Source of the DNA: an uncultured Nitrososphaera sp.
GTDB lineage: Archaea > Thermoproteota > Nitrososphaeria > Nitrososphaerales > Nitrososphaeraceae
Length of the DNA stretch: 27,426 nucleotides
Direction: 5' to 3'
NCBI GenBank assembly: GCA_946480575.1
Contig: CAMLKF010000023.1
Span: 1 to 27,426, forward strand
Numbering within the stretch: the first letter of the stretch is position 1; each line of letters starts with the position of its first letter. The translations under genes were made by a program, and so were the position numbers. Of this stretch, positions 8,611-14,032 are shown piece after piece. Below the pieces are notes generated by a model. It was given only the letters and a program-made list of their open reading frames with translations, was not told the origin of the DNA and made no database searches.

Positions 8611-8949
8611 TTGACCAATGAGCAGGTAATAACCTTCGACGGTTGGGTTCTGAACAGGCTGAGGGACCGGCTGCGGAGGGCTTCGATAATAGCCAGCAGG
8701 ACTGGTAGGCCCGTGGTGTTGTACAGACACATCATCGAGGAGATGGACTATTCTGCAGAGGAAGAGATAGCCACAGTCAATGAGCAATATGTGGTGGTGC
8801 AGGTGATAACCCACGGTGGATTTATCCCTCCAAGCTTCCAGCAGCAGTACGTGTTCACGTTTTGGCAGTTCTCCGATTGGATAATGAAGGGCAGCGAAGA
8901 GCTTCTGGCACTGTGCCTCGACAGCCTGGACCAGAAAATGGTGGGCTAA
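8611..8949 (+). CDS. Conserved-looking hypothetical protein
   Basis: 112 aa from the TTG at 8611. The frame is open back to an ATG at 8509 (146 aa), but that ATG lies inside the arm of the inverted repeat at 8498-8510 and the extra N-terminus is compositionally odd (Ser, Cys and Tyr rich). A TATA-like AAATACATAT lies about 27 nt before the TTG. The N-terminal half is basic and helical (VLNRLRDRLRRASIIASRTG), and the C-terminal half is mixed, with a Trp/Phe-rich patch (YVFTFWQFSDWIMKG) and an acidic helix. I recognise no domain or catalytic motif. It is followed by another small unknown gene on the same strand. Confidence 0.6.
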   Translation: MTNEQVITFDGWVLNRLRDRLRRASIIASRTGRPVVLYRHIIEEMDYSAEEEIATVNEQYVVVQVITHGGFIPPSFQQQYVFTFWQFSDWIMKGSEELLALCLDSLDQKMVG

Positions 8950-8954
8950 CTAGG

Positions 8955-8963
8955 TCTAAATAG
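8955..8963 (+). promoter_or_regulatory. TATA box of the 48-aa gene
   Basis: TCTAAATAG centred about 32 nt upstream of the ATG at 8991, directly after the preceding stop codon. It argues that the very small downstream frame is a real, separately transcribed gene. Confidence 0.45.
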
Positions 8964-8990
8964 ATCTAGTTTTTCATTATAATACTTGAA

Positions 8991-9137
8991 ATGGCCAAGT
9001 TTGATGGAATAAAGGGGCAGGAGTTGCTAGACGTCGAGGAAACCAAGGGCGAGCTTACGCTAATCTTCAAGGACAACAGGTACCTGTTTGTCAAGATCCA
9101 GAACGGTCAGCTTGTAGTGAATTCAGTGCCGGAATAG
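8991..9137 (+). CDS. Very small hypothetical protein (48 aa)
   Basis: ATG 8991 to TAG 9135-9137. The peptide starts MAKFDGIKGQELLDVEET and continues with alternating hydrophobic and charged residues (LTLIFKDNRYLFVKIQNGQLVV), a pattern predicting four short beta strands. Codon use (GAG, AAG, GTC, CTT) resembles neighbouring real genes. Support comes from the TATA box at the right distance and a tight convergent end, 6 nt from the phosphatase stop. No function can be named. Confidence 0.6.
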   Translation: MAKFDGIKGQELLDVEETKGELTLIFKDNRYLFVKIQNGQLVVNSVPE

Positions 9138-9143
9138 CAGCTA

Positions 9144-9665
9144 TTACTTCTTGCTTTTCAGGTACTTTTCATACATTGACACCGCGGTTTCCTGTACTAC
9201 TGACTGGATGGAGCCGGGTCTCATGCTCCTTATCTTTTCAATTGCCTCCTCTGCCGTTATGCCTTGCTTCTTGACAAGGTATGCGGCAAGTACTGAGCCA
9301 GTTCTTCCCTTGCCTGCAGCGCAGTGAACCATCACCGGCTTGCCTGACCTGATCTGCTGATCAATGAAATCGACTGCCTCGTCGAGCTCTTCAATGGTGG
9401 GGGCGCCAAAATCCTCAACTTTCAGATGAAGGTAGCAGACGTAGTCATCATCATCGTCGCCTCCGTCAAACCACTCTGGCGGCAACGGCACTTCCCTTAC
9501 CGTGACGATGGATTTTATGCCCTGCTCTGTCACCCACTTAAATTCGCCTTCGGTGACTGGCAGCCCGCACCCGGCCAGCTTGCCCTCAATGACCCAGCTA
9601 AAGTTGGTGGGTCTGTCAGATACCCTGCCCCGAATCCATCTGTAGGTGTCGCCGATCCGTGTCAA
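9144..9665 (-). CDS. Dual-specificity protein phosphatase, DUSP23/VHZ-like
   Basis: 173 aa. The Cys-based phosphatase signature HCAAGKGRTG is at 114-123, with nucleophile C115 and phosphate-binding R121. D85 in VEDFGAP is the likely general acid. The N-terminal NFSWVIEGKLAGCGLP and C-terminal MRPGSIQS..QETAV closely follow the atypical small DUSP23 (VHZ) layout found in eukaryotes and archaea. It should dephosphorylate Tyr and/or Ser/Thr residues; the substrate is unknown. An Asp-rich loop (residues 70-74) is encoded by a short triplet run. The start is TTG 9665: an in-frame stop lies seven codons upstream and no Met occurs before the core. It shares a TATA element with the divergent zinc-ribbon gene. 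Confidence 0.88.
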   Translation of the reverse strand: MTRIGDTYRWIRGRVSDRPTNFSWVIEGKLAGCGLPVTEGEFKWVTEQGIKSIVTVREVPLPPEWFDGGDDDDDYVCYLHLKVEDFGAPTIEELDEAVDFIDQQIRSGKPVMVHCAAGKGRTGSVLAAYLVKKQGITAEEAIEKIRSMRPGSIQSVVQETAVSMYEKYLKSKK

Positions 9666-9686
9666 ACAACAGTGTACGGGCAGCTA

Positions 9687-9698
9687 CAATTTATTAAC
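9687..9698. promoter_or_regulatory. Shared TATA element of the phosphatase and the 60-aa zinc-ribbon gene
   Basis: CAATTTATTAAC reads as TTTATTAA towards the + gene (centre about 35 nt before ATG 9728) and as TTAATAAA towards the - gene (about 28 nt before TTG 9665). The starts are 62 nt apart with this element central, the same geometry as at 5116/5176. Confidence 0.5.
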
Positions 9699-9727
9699 GA
9701 TATGCATGTATGCAGTCATAATAGCAT

Positions 9728-9910
9728 ATGCTCGAGGCAAAGTGCCCCCAGTGCGGCAAGCGGGCTGAGGTTAACAATGACATGTCAAAGGTGGAATGCA
9801 GGCACTGCGGATTTTCTGCGTCCTATGACGATTATATCGAGATAATGAAGGGCAAGGCAGTGGACATCGCCGACAACTTTCAGATGAACTGGGATCGGAA
9901 TCCGTTCTAG
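9728..9910 (+). CDS. Small zinc-ribbon protein (60 aa)
   Basis: Two Cys pairs, CPQC near residue 6 and CRHC near residue 24, form a single zinc ribbon over the N-terminal half. The C-terminal half (~30-60) is an acidic/aromatic extension ending NFQMNWDRNPF. Single-ribbon proteins of this size often bind nucleic acid or a protein partner; nothing here tells which. It begins at ATG 9728 with the shared TATA element upstream. It ends 5 nt before the stop of a second, convergent zinc-ribbon gene. Confidence 0.75.
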   Translation: MLEAKCPQCGKRAEVNNDMSKVECRHCGFSASYDDYIEIMKGKAVDIADNFQMNWDRNPF

Positions 9911-9915
9911 TCTGT

Positions 9916-10047
9916 CTACCAAGTCAAACCTTTTTCGCTGCAATCCATATGGCCGCCGCAGTTTGGGCATACTAGGTGGCATGCCTGCATGTGCTTCATT
10001 TTAAACCCACAGCGCGGGCATTCAATGATTTCTTGCTCGACTTCCAA
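9916..10047 (-). CDS. Very small zinc-ribbon protein (43 aa)
   Basis: Easily missed because it is short and starts with TTG. TTG 10045-10047 is preceded immediately by an in-frame TAA and ends at TAG 9916-9918. The peptide begins MEVEQEIIECPRCGFKMKHM and continues with CHLVCPNCGG and a conserved-looking end MDCSEKGLTW. Cys pairs CPRC and CPNC, plus extra Cys and His, predict a zinc ribbon filling nearly the whole protein. A TATA-like GTTAAAAG (10073-10080) sits about 30 nt upstream of the TTG, as for other leaderless genes here. Proteins ending in a CSEKG-type motif are, to my recollection, frequent in Nitrososphaerota, but no function is known to me. Confidence 0.7.
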   Translation of the reverse strand: MEVEQEIIECPRCGFKMKHMQACHLVCPNCGGHMDCSEKGLTW

Positions 10048-10137
10048 TTACAATTAGGCTTGGCAATGGGCGCTTTTAACCCTTTCATGATCGAGTATAA
10101 AAGAACTAATAATAATTATTTTTTGATGTTCCACTGG

Positions 10138-10198
10138 ATACGCACGCATGCGCGCATACATGCGTGCGTGTGTATATGCACATATATATACACACACA
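10138..10198. repeat. 61-nt strict purine/pyrimidine alternation (Z-DNA-prone) with two tandem hairpins
   Basis: Every base from 10138 to 10198 alternates purine and pyrimidine without a break (purines at even positions). It contains CG/CA/TG-rich steps and then a TA/CA-rich half. Two perfect inverted repeats lie inside: ACGCACGCATG (10140-10150) with its complement at 10159-10169, and GTGTGTATAT (10168-10177) with its complement at 10186-10195. Both have 8-nt loops. The tract lies in the 197-nt spacer between the 43-aa zinc-ribbon gene and S6e, just upstream of the S6e TATA box. Confidence 0.9.
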
Positions 10199-10208
10199 GG
10201 TGCCCAAA

Positions 10209-10220
10209 GGTTAATTAAAC
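10209..10220 (+). promoter_or_regulatory. TATA box of the S6e gene
   Basis: GGTTAATTAAAC, centred about 30 nt upstream of the TTG start at 10245, beginning about 10 nt after the alternating tract ends. Confidence 0.55.
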
Positions 10221-10244
10221 GTTGAAGGCGCCTGATTTTCTGCT

Positions 10245-10658
10245 TTGGCCCAGTTCAAACTGGTCATCTCGGACACAAGAGGGAAGAGCATCACGCAGGA
10301 GCTCAAGGATAGAGCTGCCCAGCCGCTTGTAGGCTCGAGGATAGGGACCGTCATCGACGCCTCAGTCATTGGAGTTGCAGGCGGCAAGCTAAAGATAACA
10401 GGCGGCAGTGACAAGGCAGGAACACCAATGCGCGCGGACGTGCACGGCGGCGTAAAAAAGTATATCCTGCTCTCTACCGGCGTTGGCAACAGGAGCGAGG
10501 CCAGAATAAGAAAGCTGGTCAGGGGCAACATGGTCACCGAGGAAATCTACCAGCTGAACTGCATGCTCGTTGAAGGCACGCTGCCTGAAAAGCAGGCAGC
10601 CGAAGCTGCGGCTCCGGAAGCAGCAGCGGCAGCAGAGCCGGCAAAGAAAAAGAAGTAG
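10245..10658 (+). CDS. rps6e: 30S ribosomal protein S6e
   Basis: 137 aa. Family landmarks are in order: FKLVISDTRGKS near the start, a KLKITGGSDKAGTPMRADV core (ITGGSDK at 51-57), the ILLSTGVGNRSEARIRK segment, and KLVRGN (90-95) followed by the YQLNCMLVE strand. Residues ~115-137 are an Ala/Glu/Lys-rich tail ending in four lysines, a common archaeal extension. The start must be TTG: an in-frame TGA lies four codons upstream and no other start codon precedes the core. It stands upstream of aIF2-gamma, a gene order widespread in archaea, though aIF2-gamma also has its own TATA box. Confidence 0.93.
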   Translation: MAQFKLVISDTRGKSITQELKDRAAQPLVGSRIGTVIDASVIGVAGGKLKITGGSDKAGTPMRADVHGGVKKYILLSTGVGNRSEARIRKLVRGNMVTEEIYQLNCMLVEGTLPEKQAAEAAAPEAAAAAEPAKKKK

Positions 10659-10673
10659 TAATTTTTTCCGTAC

Positions 10674-10683
10674 CCTTATATCT
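10674..10683 (+). promoter_or_regulatory. TATA box of the aIF2-gamma gene
   Basis: CCTTATATCT centred about 29 nt upstream of the TTG at 10708, in the 49-nt gap after S6e. It suggests a separate promoter for the initiation-factor gene. Confidence 0.55.
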
Positions 10684-10707
10684 CTGTGAATTTCACGATA
10701 GTAGAGA

Positions 10708-11970
10708 TTGCACTGGAAAGAGACCCTGCCGGAATGGTACATCAAGGAATATGGCTACCAGCCCTGCGTCAACATCGGCACCTCGGGCCATGTCGACCAC
10801 GGCAAGACCACACTTGTAGAGGCCATCACCGGCGTCTGGACCAGCGCCCACAGCGAAGAGCTGAGGCGGGGCATCACGATAAAAGTTGGCTACGCCGACG
10901 CGGCGTTTTACAAGTGTCCCAAATGCCCTGCGCCCGTCTGCTACAGCACCCAGCCAAAGTGCAACAACTGCGGTGGCAAGAGCGCGCTTCTCCGGGTGGT
11001 GAGTTTCGTCGACTCGCCAGGGCACGAAAGCCTGATGGCAAACATGCTTTCCGGCGCCGCGCTCATGGACGGAGCTATTCTGGTCATGGCGGCAAACGAA
11101 AAGGTGCCGCAGCCGCAGACAAGGGAGCACCTGCTTGCGCTCTCGGTCTTGGGCATACAGCAGATAGTGCTGGTGCAGAACAAGGTGGACCTCACCGAGT
11201 ACCAGGAGGCGCTTGACAATTACCGCCAGATAAAGGATTTCGTCAACGGCAGCGTCGCTGAAAAGGCGCCAGTTGTGCCAGTGTCGGCCCAGCACAAGCT
11301 CAACATCGACGCCTTGATAGAGGCGATTGAAAACAACATCAAGACGCCATCGCGGGCAAAGAATGACGCCCCAATAATGCACGTCTTGCGCTCATTTGAC
11401 GTCAACAAGCCCGGCACGCCGATAAAGCAGGTCAAGGGCGGCATCATCGGCGGTGCCCTTACTCAGGGCGAGTTCAACCTCGGAGACGAGATTGAGATCC
11501 GCCCCGGCCTTCTGGATGAAAAGAAGAACAGGTACGAGCCCATCACGTCGCACATTTCCACCCTTGGCACCGGCGCCGGCCTTGTCGAAGCGGTGAAGCC
11601 TGGCGGCCTCGTGGCAATCGGGACAAAGCTGGATCCGACGTTCACAAAGAGCGACTCGCTAATCGGCTCAGTCATTGGCAGGCCCGGCACCCTTCCAAAG
11701 GACGTCGAGGACGTGAAAGTAGAGACACACCTTTTCGACACAGCGGTTGGCACTGCCGACATGGTAAAGGTAGAGCCTGTCAGGGTGAAAGAGGCACTGC
11801 GCGTTAACATCGGCACGGCCGCCGCCATCGGTATGGTGACAAACGTGCGGGACAGCAAGGTAGAGGTAAAGCTGAAAAAGCCGGTGTGCCTCATACCAAA
11901 GAGCAGGGTCGCGATAAGCAGAAGGATAGCCGAGAGATGGCGCCTCATCGGGTCAGGAATAGCCGTCTAG
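10708..11970 (+). CDS. eif2g: Translation initiation factor aIF2 subunit gamma
   Basis: 420 aa, the GTP-binding subunit of heterotrimeric aIF2 that delivers initiator Met-tRNA to the ribosome. The G domain shows GHVDHGKT (27-34), the effector stretch RRGITIKVGY, a zinc knuckle with CPKC (70-73) and CNNC (85-88), DSPGH (102-106) and NKVD (158-161). Domains II and III follow, with GGIIGGALTQGEFNLGDEIEIRPG typical of gamma subunits. The zinc knuckle and RGITIK distinguish it from EF-Tu and SelB. The start is TTG: an in-frame TAG lies one codon further upstream and the next Met lies beyond the G1 loop. It is followed after 1 nt by the PIN-domain gene, so the two are co-transcribed. Confidence 0.96.
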   Translation: MHWKETLPEWYIKEYGYQPCVNIGTSGHVDHGKTTLVEAITGVWTSAHSEELRRGITIKVGYADAAFYKCPKCPAPVCYSTQPKCNNCGGKSALLRVVSFVDSPGHESLMANMLSGAALMDGAILVMAANEKVPQPQTREHLLALSVLGIQQIVLVQNKVDLTEYQEALDNYRQIKDFVNGSVAEKAPVVPVSAQHKLNIDALIEAIENNIKTPSRAKNDAPIMHVLRSFDVNKPGTPIKQVKGGIIGGALTQGEFNLGDEIEIRPGLLDEKKNRYEPITSHISTLGTGAGLVEAVKPGGLVAIGTKLDPTFTKSDSLIGSVIGRPGTLPKDVEDVKVETHLFDTAVGTADMVKVEPVRVKEALRVNIGTAAAIGMVTNVRDSKVEVKLKKPVCLIPKSRVAISRRIAERWRLIGSGIAV

Positions 11971-11971
11971 C

Positions 11972-12376
11972 ATGCAAGTTCTGTGCGACACCAGCTTTTT
12001 GATGGTACTTGTCTCAAAGCCCATAAAGCGGGTGGGCAAGATAGAGGCGCAGTTTGACAGGCTCGACTTTCTGGTGCCTGACATCGTTGTCGGCGAGCTG
12101 GAGCGGCTGGCTCAGAAGGCCGGCCCAAAGAGATCAACTCTTGCAAAAACCGCACTGGAACTGTCAATGGCGAAATTCAGGACAGTCGCAGTCGCGCCCG
12201 CCCGGCACGTCGACGACTCGATAATTGAATACGCCGTCAAGAACAAGTGCGCTGTCGCAACGATTGACACCAACCTCCGCAGGAGGCTGATAGCAAGCGA
12301 ACTCCTGGTGCTCACCCTTAGTAAAGACAGGCTGATTGTCGCAAACCCGAACCTCAGGCCCCGGGATCAGATTTAA
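11972..12376 (+). CDS. PIN-domain protein, Fcf1/Utp24-like putative rRNA-processing nuclease
   Basis: 134 aa. Acidic PIN-fold residues are D6 (VLCDTSFLM), E42 (GELERL), D81/D82 and D99 (ATIDTNLRRRL), which would bind the catalytic metal. Archaeal proteins of this length located next to aIF2-gamma belong to the Fcf1/Utp24-type group implicated in pre-rRNA cleavage, rather than to VapC toxins; no antitoxin gene is adjacent. The start ATG 11972 is 1 nt after the aIF2-gamma stop, so translation is coupled and the gene sits in a translation-related operon. The nuclease role is family-based and the substrate is inferred. Confidence 0.82.
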   Translation: MQVLCDTSFLMVLVSKPIKRVGKIEAQFDRLDFLVPDIVVGELERLAQKAGPKRSTLAKTALELSMAKFRTVAVAPARHVDDSIIEYAVKNKCAVATIDTNLRRRLIASELLVLTLSKDRLIVANPNLRPRDQI

Positions 12377-12380
12377 ATAA
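12371..12380 (+). promoter_or_regulatory. TATA box of the metallo-hydrolase gene
   Basis: ATTTAAATAA overlaps the end of the PIN gene and is centred about 27 nt upstream of ATG 12402. It favours that ATG over a TTG six codons further upstream. Confidence 0.5.
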
Positions 12381-12401
12381 ATTTTGAGAGCCGGGAATTG
12401 T

Positions 12402-13058
12402 ATGCTAGACTTTAACGGAGTCAAATTTCACTGGCTTGGCCACGACGGCTACAGGATAATAGCTGGCGATAAGACGATCTACATAGACCCATACCAGCTT
12501 TCAAAGGCCCAGCAAAACAGAAACGACGCCGACATCCTTTTGATTTCGCACAATCACTTTGACCATCTGAGCATGGACGACATAAAGAACGTCCTTGGCA
12601 AAAAAACAAGCATAGTGGCAGCCAAAGAGTGTATCGACCAGCTCAAGGGAGCCGGCGCGGCCGAAATAAAGGAAGTTGCGCCTGGCGACAGGATGACAGT
12701 TCAGGGCGTGTCAATTGAGGCCGTGGCAGCATACAACATCAACAAAAAGTTCCACCCAAAGGCGGACCGCAAGGTCGGGTTCGTCATCACTGCGGGCAAC
12801 ATGCGCATCTACCACACCGGCGACACCGACGACATACCAGAGATGAGCTCAGTCAAGCCGGATATCGCGCTCGTGCCGGTATCCGGGACGTACGTCATGA
12901 CGGCAGAAGAGGCGGCCGGGGCAGTGAATGAAAAGATAAAGCCCAGCAAGCTAGCGATCCCGATGCACTACGGCGCGATCGTCGGGAACGATCAGGATGC
13001 GGCCAGATTCAAGCAACTTGTGAGCGTGTGCCCCGTGCAGGTCTTGGACAGGGAATAG
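12402..13058 (+). CDS. Metallo-beta-lactamase-fold hydrolase, UlaG/UPF0173-like
   Basis: 218 aa. The metal-binding signature HNHFDH is at 50-55, with further ligands D141 in HTGDTD and H189 in PMHYG. This is the short single-domain MBL layout of the UPF0173/UlaG-like group. No exosite or RNA-binding extension is present, so an RNase role is not supported. The natural substrate is unknown; an ester or lactone hydrolase is the family expectation. An in-frame TTG at 12384 would add six residues, but it overlaps the TATA box and is unlikely. The gene is convergent with nadE and has no functional link visible to its neighbours. Confidence 0.85.
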   Translation: MLDFNGVKFHWLGHDGYRIIAGDKTIYIDPYQLSKAQQNRNDADILLISHNHFDHLSMDDIKNVLGKKTSIVAAKECIDQLKGAGAAEIKEVAPGDRMTVQGVSIEAVAAYNINKKFHPKADRKVGFVITAGNMRIYHTGDTDDIPEMSSVKPDIALVPVSGTYVMTAEEAAGAVNEKIKPSKLAIPMHYGAIVGNDQDAARFKQLVSVCPVQVLDRE

Positions 13059-13098
13059 GCAGGCGCATCTGCAGGCAGCATCTCGACAATTTTTGATA

Positions 13099-13917
13099 TC
13101 ATTTTTTTGCGTTAGTAACATATGCAATTTCAGGCGTCCTGCGCTTGTGGGCACTTCCGTCCACCATTTCTTTAATTCTGGCAACCTGCTCCACCGGGAT
13201 GTGCAATTTCTTTGCAATCTCTTTCTGATTCTTTATCTTCCTGTCAATCAAAAGGTAGAGTATGGAATCTACCATTTCATAATCCATACCGATCTCCTCC
13301 TCTGCTAGGTGGTTATTCCACAGCTGGGGGCTGCTCTTCTTTTCTACTATGGTGCTCGGCACGCCTAAAAAGCGCGCAAGTGTCCTCACTTGCGTCTTGT
13401 AAAGGTCTGCAATTGGCAGGATGTCCACGCCTCCATCGCCGTATTTAGTGAAATATCCGATGTAGTATTCGCTCTTGTCTCCGGTGCCCGCTACAAGATA
13501 GTTCTGCAGAAACGCATGGTAATGCAGGATGGACATGCGCACGCGGGCTGCAAGGTTTCCCCTTGCCTTCCTGTCGTCGTCTGGCAGGGCCTCTGCAAAC
13601 TTGGCTGTTATTGGATCCAGATCTATGATTTTATGCTTTACACCTGCCGCCTCGGCAATCTCTATAGCATGATTGACATCCTCTTTTGAGGTCACGGTGC
13701 CCGGCATTACCAGCCCAAAAACATTCCGAGGGCCCAGCGCGTTTACGCTTAATTTAAGCACGACAGAGGAATCTAGGCCTCCGCTCAGCCCGATGACTAG
13801 CCCTTTGGCAGGACTCTTTTTTGCAACGTAATTGGAAATAAAGCGTTCTATCATCCTTGATATCAGGCCATAATCCTGATCTTGCAATTTATGCAATAAC
13901 ACGTTCTGCAAATGCAA
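13099..13917 (-). CDS. nadE: NH3-dependent NAD+ synthetase
   Basis: 272 aa. It converts nicotinate adenine dinucleotide, ATP and ammonia to NAD+. The ATP-pyrophosphatase loop SGGLDSS is at 45-51. Other family landmarks are GNLAARVRM, the GTGDKSEYYIGYFTKYGDGG substrate region and ADLYKTQVR. There is no glutaminase domain, so it uses free ammonia, which suits an ammonia-handling cell. The C-terminal ~45 residues carry a helix-turn-helix-like stretch (QKEIAKKLHIPVEQVARI) seen in many NadE proteins. The start is taken as TTG 13917, about 25 nt after a TATA-like box; Met 22 (13854) is an alternative. Confidence 0.94.
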   Translation of the reverse strand: MHLQNVLLHKLQDQDYGLISRMIERFISNYVAKKSPAKGLVIGLSGGLDSSVVLKLSVNALGPRNVFGLVMPGTVTSKEDVNHAIEIAEAAGVKHKIIDLDPITAKFAEALPDDDRKARGNLAARVRMSILHYHAFLQNYLVAGTGDKSEYYIGYFTKYGDGGVDILPIADLYKTQVRTLARFLGVPSTIVEKKSSPQLWNNHLAEEEIGMDYEMVDSILYLLIDRKIKNQKEIAKKLHIPVEQVARIKEMVDGSAHKRRTPEIAYVTNAKK

Positions 13918-13937
13918 CTGTAAGCAGGTATGGTTCT

Positions 13938-13946
13938 CTATTAATA
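13938..13946 (-). promoter_or_regulatory. TATA box of nadE
   Basis: On the minus strand TATTAATAG, centred about 25 nt upstream of the TTG at 13917. It lies next to an ATG at 13949 on the other strand, so that ATG is unlikely to be the aglB start. Confidence 0.45.
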
Positions 13947-14032
13947 ATATGCGTCTCCAATTGATGTTTTTTCACACAAACGCTGGAGAATCCTATATCC
14001 CACCTCCTCAATTATCTCTGGATGCGCCTATA

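Noticed and set aside
9976..10218. 80-codon plus-strand frame running into the alternating tract
   Set aside because: Its C-terminal part is just translation of the CA/TA-rich alternating DNA (Cys, Ile, His, Tyr repeats), and the 43-aa zinc-ribbon gene on the other strand explains the conserved part.
10693..11382. 229-codon minus-strand frame over aIF2-gamma
   Set aside because: Shadow of a gene whose G-domain motifs are unmistakable; the peptide has no recognisable domain.
13949..14032. ATG 13949 as start of AglB
   Set aside because: No TATA element is suitably placed; the AT-rich element there serves nadE. The added 28 residues do not look like a signal or membrane segment.
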